From contig NZ_CP115859.1 in assembly GCF_027920545.1 (NCBI RefSeq), forward strand, positions 868,001 through 932,000: a stretch of DNA of 64,000 nucleotides. The letters run 5' to 3'. This document shows, in pieces, positions 57,373 through 64,000 of this stretch. Below the pieces are notes generated by a model that had not been told where the DNA came from, did not search any database, and worked only from the letters and a program-made list of their open reading frames with translations. The stretch is from Chryseobacterium camelliae. Lineage in GTDB: Bacteria > Bacteroidota > Bacteroidia > Flavobacteriales > Weeksellaceae. How positions within the stretch are numbered: the first letter of the stretch is position 1; every line of letters starts with the position of its first letter. A program made the translations under genes and the position numbers.

Positions 57373-57566
57373 ATCAATTGTACAACTTCATCTCCAACTC
57401 ATTATTGATTTTTCTGCAAACCGACATCAATCGCATGGTCAATCTTACAACTTCATTACCTTACACCATTAATTGATTTTCATCTGCAAACCGGCATCAA
57501 CTTCATCATCAATTTTCTTCTTCAGTTCCACAGCATTCACCATTGACTTGCTTCTACAAAATTGAC
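57373..57566. repeat. Imperfect 65-70 bp tandem repeats inside the efflux operon
   Basis: Two clear units (57373-57437 and 57438-57507) share TCAATnnTACAACTTCAT, ATTGATTTT, CTGCAAACCG and CATCAA. A third, more diverged unit follows to 57566. They fill the gap between the HlyD-family and MFS genes. Confidence 0.65.
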
Positions 57567-57584
57567 AATTCACTTATTTTTTTA

Positions 57585-58688
57585 TTATTTAAGGGAAACT
57601 TCCGCTTTCACATTCATCCCTGTTCTTAATCTTTTTGCAATGTCTTTATCCAGATTTACAAAATCGATTTTTACAGGAAGTCTCTGTACCACTTTTACGA
57701 AGTTACCACTTGCGTTATCCGGAGGCAGAATTGAGAAAGTTGCGCCGGTTGCAGGAGAGAATGAACTTACCACCCCTTCAAATTCTCTGTCAGGGAAAGC
57801 ATCAATTTCGATTTTCACTTTTTGTCCTTCAACCATTTTGTCAACCTGAGTTTCTTTGAAGTTAGCCACAACCCATTTCTGATCGTTTTTAACCAAAGCA
57901 AATAATTGAGAACCGGCCTGTAAATATTGTCCTACCTGAATCGGAACTTTTCCAACGTACCCGTCCTCAGATGCAAGAATTACAGTATATGACAAGTTTA
58001 ATTTTGCATTTTCTACATCCACTTCTCTTTGCTTAGCTACAGAACCGGCCACACTGATTTGCTGAGAGCTTGCTGCCGTTTGTGAAGAGGCCACGCTTGT
58101 CTGCTGAGCAATCTGGTTTCTCTGGTCGACCAAAACCTGAAGTTGTCTGTCAGCAGATTGTTTTGCCGCTAAAGCCTGCTCGTATTGTTGCTCGGTAATG
58201 GAATGGTCTTTTACCAATACAGAATATCTTTTTAAATCCTGAGAGGTTTTCCAAACGTTTACTTTTGCAGCTTCAATCTGTGCATTTGCAGTCGTTACCG
58301 CTGCTTCCGAAGTATTGATATTTTTAGAAGTTGCCGTTGTGGTAGCTTCTGCATTTGAAATATTGCTTTTTGCGGTTGCTAAAGCTGCCTGAGCCTGTTC
58401 AAGAGCCATTTTCTGATCTCTGTTGTCTAAAACCACCAAAGTATCCCCTTTCTTTACAAACTGGTTATCTTTTACTTTAACTTCAGCTACATATCCAGAG
58501 ATTTTAGAAATTACAGGCGCTAAATTTGAAGCAATCTGAGCATCATCCGTTTCTTCATGAACTTGTCCGTAAGAATAAGTTTTGAAACCGTAGATCCCTC
58601 CACCGATTAAAACAACTGCCAATATTATCGGGAAAACTAAACTTTTTTTCTTTTTAGGTTCAGTCGTTTGTGTAGTATTATTTTCCAT
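57585..58688 (-). CDS. HlyD/EmrA-family membrane fusion protein
   Basis: 367 residues. One N-terminal membrane helix (SLVFPIILAVVLIGGGIYGF), a lipoyl domain split around a long coiled-coil hairpin rich in Ala/Gln/Ser (residues 90-220), and a beta-barrel domain with LASEDGYVGKVPIQVGQYLQAG. It bridges the inner-membrane pump and the outer-membrane channel. Confidence 0.92.
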   Translation of the reverse strand: MENNTTQTTEPKKKKSLVFPIILAVVLIGGGIYGFKTYSYGQVHEETDDAQIASNLAPVISKISGYVAEVKVKDNQFVKKGDTLVVLDNRDQKMALEQAQAALATAKSNISNAEATTTATSKNINTSEAAVTTANAQIEAAKVNVWKTSQDLKRYSVLVKDHSITEQQYEQALAAKQSADRQLQVLVDQRNQIAQQTSVASSQTAASSQQISVAGSVAKQREVDVENAKLNLSYTVILASEDGYVGKVPIQVGQYLQAGSQLFALVKNDQKWVVANFKETQVDKMVEGQKVKIEIDAFPDREFEGVVSSFSPATGATFSILPPDNASGNFVKVVQRLPVKIDFVNLDKDIAKRLRTGMNVKAEVSLK

Positions 58689-58706
58689 TGTTGGTATCGT
58701 TCTTAA

Positions 58707-60020
58707 TTATTTAATTGTTAAAGTTCCTGTAGTCTGTAATAGTTTTCTGTATGCCAACGCTGCGTCTGCTTTTGCATTAATTACTCCAACATTTGCCGCA
58801 ATCTGAGCTGCATCTGCATCCAATAATTCCGTCATCGTCGCAAGGCCGTTGTCATATTTATTTTTTGTGATTCTGTAGTTTTCATTAGCCTGTTCTGCAG
58901 ATTTTTCAAAAACTAAGATTCTCTTTTTAGAGTAATCTGTGTTCTGATATTCTCTGTTTACATCAAGCTTTATATTGTCATTCAGCAATTCGTTGGTTGC
59001 CGACAATTGCATTTCTCTAGCTTTTGACTGCTTCAACGCTGAATTTTCTTTCCAAAGATTTGATAAATTGTAAGAAACTCCTACTCCAACATTTACCGCA
59101 TTATAAATGGTTAAGAATTTTGGAATATCTGCAGCAACATAACCTCCCGTAAATACAATTGAAGGAAGATTTTCCGCTTTTGCCGCTTTTGTTCCTAGTG
59201 CTGCAGCCTGTCTTTGCTTATCTAAAGCCTGAAGATCTTTACGATTTTCTTTCGCTTCATTGACGTAGAAATCCACCGGCTTTACATCTTCTCCTTCTTC
59301 AATATAGTTTTGATCTACTTCAATTTCTGTCGTTTCGGGAAGACCTAATAACAAATCCATATTGATGTTGGCAATCTTGTAGTTATTTTTTGCCTCCAAC
59401 AATTGCAATTCTATATTTGAAGTCTGAAGGTTTGCTTTTAAACGATCGTTTCTGGCAATTACTCCATTATTTTCAAGCTTAAGAAAAGTTTCGTCTCTTT
59501 TTTGGGAAGCGGTAAGGTTTTCTTCTAAAACTTTGATCGACTGATTCGCTTTGAACAAGTTATTATAAGCCTGAGCAACATTATAAGCAATTGCAGTTTT
59601 ATCGTTTTCTGTCGTTAATTTTGATGCTTCCACCAAATATTTTGCAGATTCGATTCCGTATTTAATTCTTCCTCCGCTGTAGATCGGAACGCTAAGATTA
59701 GCAGATCCGTAAGCCACCTGATGTACTTCAGGACCTCCTTCTGTCGAAACTCCCGGAAGTTTTATATTCACATTCGGCTTCATAGGAAGATACATATAGC
59801 TTCCAGAAATTTTCAGTTCAGGTAATTGTCTGTTTTTTGCTTCTAAAAGATCTGCAGTCGCTTCTTCAATCTTGGCTGCATCAATTTTCAGGTTTTTACT
59901 GTTCTGGATTCCCAGCTGAACAGCTTCATCAAGAGTGAGTGTTTTTTTTTCCTGAGCATTTGCGTTTGCAATCCCTACGAATAAAGCCAACGCAAGGACT
60001 GAGCTATTTATTTTCTTCAT
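58707..60020 (-). CDS. TolC-family outer-membrane efflux protein
   Basis: 437 residues. Signal peptide at 1-22 (ALALFVGIANANAQ), then two structurally repeated halves with long helices (LDEAVQLGIQNSKNL; LSVPIYSGGRIKYGIESAKY) as in TolC. Starts 17 bp inside the end of the TetR gene. Confidence 0.92.
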   Translation of the reverse strand: MKKINSSVLALALFVGIANANAQEKKTLTLDEAVQLGIQNSKNLKIDAAKIEEATADLLEAKNRQLPELKISGSYMYLPMKPNVNIKLPGVSTEGGPEVHQVAYGSANLSVPIYSGGRIKYGIESAKYLVEASKLTTENDKTAIAYNVAQAYNNLFKANQSIKVLEENLTASQKRDETFLKLENNGVIARNDRLKANLQTSNIELQLLEAKNNYKIANINMDLLLGLPETTEIEVDQNYIEEGEDVKPVDFYVNEAKENRKDLQALDKQRQAAALGTKAAKAENLPSIVFTGGYVAADIPKFLTIYNAVNVGVGVSYNLSNLWKENSALKQSKAREMQLSATNELLNDNIKLDVNREYQNTDYSKKRILVFEKSAEQANENYRITKNKYDNGLATMTELLDADAAQIAANVGVINAKADAALAYRKLLQTTGTLTIK

Positions 60021-60630
60021 AACCTAAAAGGTCTTTTAGTAAATATTTAATATGTTTATTAAGTTCTGTATAATATTTTTCATCAAAAACCTCATCTTCT
60101 GCGGTATCATTCAGGAATTCTTTATACATTTCTTTGGCATTGGACGCATAGAATAAAGTACCGCTTACCGTAGCGTGTAAAAGATAAATGGGTGGATTTT
60201 TCGTGAAAATTCCTTTTTCCAATCCGCTTTCCAGAATTTTGGAATACATGGCAATGAATCCCATTTTCGTCTGCTTCAAGAACTCAATGATTTGAGGATT
60301 TTTCGTGTGAAGCTGTTCTCTCTGCATGATTCTATAAAAACATTTATGATGTCTCACTCTGCTTGAAAACTGGTCTACAATTTTCTCAATTTTTTCCCAT
60401 TCGTTGATATCGGTTCTTTCAAGAATATCTTTTGAAAAGAATTGTCCTTCATTCATCCTGTACTCAACCAATTTTTCATAAAGCTTTTCCTTCGAACCAA
60501 AATAATAGGAAATCATGGAGATATTTACATTTGCTGCTTTTGCAATCTCTCGGGTAGAAGTTCCTTCAAAACCCAGCTCTGCAAATAGCTTTTCAGCAGC
60601 ATACAATATATTTTCTTCTTTTGATAACAT
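60004..60630 (-). CDS. TetR-family regulator of the efflux operon
   Basis: 208 residues. N-terminal HTH (AAEKLFAELGFEGTSTREIAKAANVNISMISYYFGSKEKLYEKLV), C-terminal ligand-binding domain of the YP_/AcrR-like type (RVRHHKCFYRIMQRE). I start it at ATG 60630 (MLSKEEN); the longer frame to 60666 would run into the promoter -7 box. First gene of the operon, so autoregulated if it binds the palindrome upstream. Confidence 0.88.
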   Translation of the reverse strand: MLSKEENILYAAEKLFAELGFEGTSTREIAKAANVNISMISYYFGSKEKLYEKLVEYRMNEGQFFSKDILERTDINEWEKIEKIVDQFSSRVRHHKCFYRIMQREQLHTKNPQIIEFLKQTKMGFIAMYSKILESGLEKGIFTKNPPIYLLHATVSGTLFYASNAKEMYKEFLNDTAEDEVFDEKYYTELNKHIKYLLKDLLGYEENK

Positions 60631-60655
60631 TTCTGTGTTCTTTTTTTTCAGGCTG

Positions 60656-60692
60656 CAAATATACAATCGATTTGTTATAAATCAAACGATTG
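60656..60692 (-). promoter_or_regulatory. Efflux-operon promoter with overlapping TetR operator
   Basis: On the minus strand TTG (60685-60683), a 19-nt spacer and TATATTTG (60663-60656) form a consensus promoter. CAATCGATTTG (60664-60674) and CAAACGATTG (60683-60692) form an inverted repeat (one-base bulge) that spans the spacer, well placed for repression by the TetR protein. Confidence 0.7.
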
Positions 60693-60873
60693 ATTGATTT
60701 TTAATTTAAATTTAATCTTTTAAAAATATTAATCAAAAATAATTGACTGATTTACAGTAATTTAAACATTATTTGAAAAACAAATAATTATTATAGACTT
60801 TATGAAACCCAAATTACTTTTCAGATCAAGAAAGTTTATAAAAAAACTCCGACTTGATGGTCAGAGTTTTATT

Positions 60874-61992
60874 TTAAGAATTCTTATGAATATATCGTGA
60901 TAATTTTATGCCCAGATCCGTCCAGACAATTTTAGGATTTCCGTTTCTGGTAAGATGTAAATCTGCGGTATTGATCTCTTCCAAAATACTTTCAATATTT
61001 GCTCCACTGATATATTTTGAAAAACCAACCCAGTTGAAACCATTGGCATCTATTTTTTTATAAACCAAATCTTCTGATTGGTAATTCTGAAGCAAAGCCA
61101 ACCTGAAAATCTCGGAACAGTAATTTAAAAAATTCTTTTGCTTCTCACGGTTCCAACCTGCAATTTCTCTTGCCCAGATAATGATGCTTTTTAAGAATTC
61201 AGGTTTCTTTTTTACCATAAAAGCATCACGAACCCACTGTACAAATAGTTTTTCAAACTCTTCATTCTTGTTTCCGGATTCTAACAGTTTAAGAGCATCA
61301 TTCAGATCTCCCTGAGCCTCATGAACAATTTCTTTTATTTTTTCATCGGAGACCTTGAAATTGTTTTTCAAATAGGTTTCAAGATCTTCATCATTAATTC
61401 TAGGAACTTCTACAATCTGCGTTCTTGAAAGAATGGTGGGAAGAATGTCGTTGGAAGATTCTGCCGTCAGTAAAATAATCGTTTTTGCAGGAGGTTCTTC
61501 TAGAAACTTCAGAAACTTATTGGAAGCGGCAATGTTCATTTTATCTGCTCTCCAGACAATCAGAATTTTTGTGCCTCCTTCAAAACTCTTCAATGAAAAT
61601 TTTTGATTCTGGTCATCTATTTCATCTGCAGAGATAAACAACTGCTTATTTTCAGATTCTAAAAAAGCTGTCCAGTCATCATAATTTGAATAAGGAGAAT
61701 TGAGAATCATCTCACGGAATTCTTCAAATTTATTTTTGCTTAAAGAATTTTTATTATCCGTAAAGACTGGAAAGCTAAAATGTAAATCCAAATGATTCAG
61801 GTGCTCTACTTTTGAAGCAGCATGTTCATTTTCCCGACTCAAAACTTCTTTTGCATAAGCTAATACCATAGGCAACGTACCATATCCTTCTTTTCCTACG
61901 AAAAGCTGGGCGTGGCTTACTCTGTTTTCGGCGATACTGTCTCTAAGAAGTTTTTTCAGGTTTTCCTGTCCGGCAATGTTCTCCCAATTCAT
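60874..61992 (-). CDS. holB: DNA polymerase III delta' subunit
   Basis: 372 residues. Clamp-loader AAA+ fold: WENIAGQENLKKLLRDSIAENRVSHAQLFVGKEGYGTLPM (only the start quoted as the RFC-type box), ILIVWRADKMNIAASNKFLKFLEEPPAKTIILL sensor-1 region and TILSRTQIVEVPR. As usual for delta', the P-loop lacks the lysine needed for ATP binding (GKEGYGTLP). Confidence 0.9.
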   Translation of the reverse strand: MNWENIAGQENLKKLLRDSIAENRVSHAQLFVGKEGYGTLPMVLAYAKEVLSRENEHAASKVEHLNHLDLHFSFPVFTDNKNSLSKNKFEEFREMILNSPYSNYDDWTAFLESENKQLFISADEIDDQNQKFSLKSFEGGTKILIVWRADKMNIAASNKFLKFLEEPPAKTIILLTAESSNDILPTILSRTQIVEVPRINDEDLETYLKNNFKVSDEKIKEIVHEAQGDLNDALKLLESGNKNEEFEKLFVQWVRDAFMVKKKPEFLKSIIIWAREIAGWNREKQKNFLNYCSEIFRLALLQNYQSEDLVYKKIDANGFNWVGFSKYISGANIESILEEINTADLHLTRNGNPKIVWTDLGIKLSRYIHKNS

Positions 61993-62227
61993 GGCTCAAA
62001 GATAAAAAAAATTAGCTTCCAGAATGTCATTATGACTTTTTAAAAAGCCAAAAGCCGATTGTCAATTTACTTAAAAAAATAATTTTTAAATTGACTTTAA
62101 AGTGAATTACCATTCTTATAAATCACCTAATAAACGTTACTCATCGTCCTTAACAAACTTTAACCTCTTATAATTTTTACAATTCATTAATATTTAAGAT
62201 ATTTGCGCATTGTTTTAAAAATATAGA

Positions 62228-63550
62228 ATGAAAAAAATCTTTGTACTATCATTCATATCAGTTGGATATTTCTTAAATGCGCAAAATCTAGGTAACTCAC
62301 CTTATGCAACTTACGGAATTGGAGATGTAAAATATGATAATACGATTGAAACTTCCTCTATGGGAGGTATATCAACAGCATATATAAGTGATTTCACCAG
62401 CAGCTTCAATTTTGCAAATCCTGCGAACAACAACAATTTTGAACTTACAAGTATCAAACTTGAAGCAACGAATGAAAACAATTATTTTAAAACTGATTAC
62501 AACAGTACAAAGTCTACCAAACATTCTACGTATCTGTCTAATATCTCATTAGCATTCCCTTTGTCTTCAAAAGTAAAAATGGGATTATCATATCAGCCTT
62601 ATAGCTCAAAAAGTTATGATATTACAAACACTTATGAGGTTATTAATCCTCAGACTTTAGAGAAAGCGACCTATGCAAATCATTTTAAAGGTAATGGCAC
62701 GCTAAATACGGCACAGATTGCTTTATCTTATAAAGTGGCACAAGAATTTTCATTAGGTTTAAGAGCCAATTATTATTTTGGAAATCTTTCTGATCTGGAT
62801 GAATTTTACACGTCGAATGCTGAATTATTTAATGGCCACGAAACAACCACCAATATCAAGAACTTCAACTTTACTTTAGGGGCGAATTATCAGCACCTGA
62901 ACACAAGTACAGATAAAAAGCTAACTATTGGTGCTACTGCAACTTTTGGAAATACCAGCAATATGACCACTTTTTATAAAAATAGCACCTATTTTTATAC
63001 AGATGCTTCTATGGAAACCAAAAGCTACGAAAGCATTATTGAAGAAAAGCAGGCAAGTTCTAAAAACCTTTTGCCTTTACAAGCTTCAGTGGGGGTAGGA
63101 TACGGAAGTGAAAACCAATGGTTTGCTTCTGCGCAGGTTGATTACAAAAAAGGAGAAGATATTTTATATTTTGGACAGCCAAAACAGTTTCAGGATTCTT
63201 ACAGGATTTCTGTAGGAGGATGGTATCTGCCAAATTATAATAACTTCAGAAATTATTTTTCAAGAGTAGTCTACAGATATGGGGCGTTCTACGAAAAAGG
63301 AAACCTTTCTATAAACGGAAATGGTGAGCTTGACAAAAACGGAAACAGCATCAATAAATTTGGTATTTCCGCAGGCGTATTGCTTCCTTTCAAAAACAGC
63401 AGCATCACAAGAATGAGTGGTCTTGAACTGGGAGTAGAATTAGGAAAAAGAGGAACACTTAAAGACAATTTGATCAATCAGAACTATATCAATTTAAAAG
63501 TAGGCTTTAATTTTGCAGATAAATGGTTTAGAAAATCATTGTACAACTAA
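62228..63550 (+). CDS. Probable outer-membrane beta-barrel protein
   Basis: 440 residues. Signal peptide ends near 19 (SVGYFLNAQ). The N-terminus NLGNSPYATYGIGDVKYDNTIETSSMGG and many alternating strands (KMGLSYQPYSSKSYDI, LSLGLRANYYFGNLS, KLTIGATATFGNTSNM) suggest a FadL/OmpP1-like barrel seen in Bacteroidetes next to lptC. It overlaps nothing; the lptC-like gene begins 4 bp after its stop. Exact role unknown. Confidence 0.75.
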   Translation: MKKIFVLSFISVGYFLNAQNLGNSPYATYGIGDVKYDNTIETSSMGGISTAYISDFTSSFNFANPANNNNFELTSIKLEATNENNYFKTDYNSTKSTKHSTYLSNISLAFPLSSKVKMGLSYQPYSSKSYDITNTYEVINPQTLEKATYANHFKGNGTLNTAQIALSYKVAQEFSLGLRANYYFGNLSDLDEFYTSNAELFNGHETTTNIKNFNFTLGANYQHLNTSTDKKLTIGATATFGNTSNMTTFYKNSTYFYTDASMETKSYESIIEEKQASSKNLLPLQASVGVGYGSENQWFASAQVDYKKGEDILYFGQPKQFQDSYRISVGGWYLPNYNNFRNYFSRVVYRYGAFYEKGNLSINGNGELDKNGNSINKFGISAGVLLPFKNSSITRMSGLELGVELGKRGTLKDNLINQNYINLKVGFNFADKWFRKSLYN

Positions 63551-63553
63551 AAA

Positions 63554-64000
63554 ATGAGTTTGACTTCAAAAATAAAATTTAAAAATATAGCATATCTTCT
63601 TAGTTGTGCTATATTTTTTATTATGACTTCTTGTGAAGAAGACCTTACAAAAGGAAATAATAGTAAAAACAAAAATTTCCCTTCACAAATCATCAATAAA
63701 GCCAATATCATACAGAGAGACTCCGGATTTGTAACTCTGAAAGCAATGGCTCCTATCATCGAAAAATACGAGCTGATAGACAGCCCATACATTGTAGCCA
63801 GAAAAGGGATAAACATTGAGTTTTTCGACAAAAAAAAACCTAAAACACCGGGAAAAATTACCGCAAAATATGCCCGTATTTTTGAATATAAAAAATTCTA
63901 CGAAGCTAAAGGAAATGTAAGAATCACGACCAATGAAGGTCAGCGATTTGCCATGCAAAGCATTTACTGGGATCAGAAAAAAAATAGAATTTATACCCGC
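63554..64000 (+). CDS. lptC: LptC-like LPS transport protein (3' part missing)
   Basis: 149 residues to the window edge. A lipoprotein signal (LLSCAIFFIMTSC, Cys27) instead of the usual membrane anchor, then a region with AMAPIIEKYELIDSPYIVARKGINIEFFD and ITAKYARIFEYKKFYEAKGNVRITT, the beta-jellyroll repeats of the LptC/OstA family. It would ferry lipopolysaccharide across the periplasm. Partial at its 3' end. Confidence 0.82.
   Translation, partial: MSLTSKIKFKNIAYLLSCAIFFIMTSCEEDLTKGNNSKNKNFPSQIINKANIIQRDSGFVTLKAMAPIIEKYELIDSPYIVARKGINIEFFDKKKPKTPGKITAKYARIFEYKKFYEAKGNVRITTNEGQRFAMQSIYWDQKKNRIYTR

Overview
This window is chromosomal DNA from a low-GC member of the Bacteroidota, most probably a Chryseobacterium or Elizabethkingia relative. 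The evidence is the gene content (GH109 alpha-N-acetylgalactosaminidase, S9 peptidase, nitrilase-GNAT fusion, DoxX/TQO protein), many short lipoproteins and secreted proteins, and promoters of the Flavobacteriia type (TTG about 18-20 nt before TAnnTTTG). No tRNA, rRNA or CRISPR array was recognised. The genus is an inference from protein resemblance.

Layout. 1-3046: RNA modification genes (rlmN partial, queA) around a small four-helix-bundle gene flanked by a 14-bp inverted repeat, then an AIM24-family protein. 3320-6634: a translationally overlapping operon of GH109 glycosidase, sugar nucleotidyltransferase and sugar kinase, which reads as amino-sugar salvage. 6755-16987: mixed housekeeping and stress genes (deoxyinosine glycosylase, S9 peptidase, AraC regulator with Tet(X)-like flavoprotein, topB, metallophosphoesterase, a receiver-pirin fusion, GNAT) and a thioesterase broken by a single-base deletion. 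17191-20069: a methionine importer (metNIQ) preceded by a 32-codon leader rich in Met codons and an intrinsic terminator, which looks like attenuation. 20345-24164: GH3 beta-glucosidase and a GNAT-nitrilase fusion.

24249-26844 is an IS21-family element. 27056-38275 is the main accessory region: an 11.2-kb AT-rich island integrated at the 3' end of mnmE. Both borders carry an 18-bp sequence that encodes the same MnmE tail, F-C-I-G-K-stop, in different synonymous spelling. The island holds a three-gene ABC-3C/Lamassu-type defence operon (nuclease-like effector, middle component, zinc-hook SMC/Rad50-like ATPase), a small gene before it, a secreted protein of unknown function preceded by a strongly structured RNA-like element, an excisionase-like HTH protein, a tyrosine recombinase, a 950-bp non-coding region with a 16-bp inverted repeat and five 22-bp iterons, a winged-helix replication-initiator candidate and two small unknown genes. 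No relaxase was seen, so it looks like a non-self-transmissible integrative element that may replicate after excision.

38258-64000 returns to the core chromosome: mnmE, an aminopeptidase P, topoisomerase IB, a solitary AT-rich AbiC-like gene, pruA, small lipoproteins, a thioredoxin-fold protein, fabH, corA, a patatin-like lipase, tag, a DoxX/TQO protein, an EamA permease, a TetR-TolC-HlyD-MFS tripartite efflux operon with an operator lying over its promoter, holB, a beta-barrel candidate and the 5' part of lptC. Two copies of a two-hairpin intergenic repeat (7356-7411 and 20113-20167) show compensatory changes in their stems.
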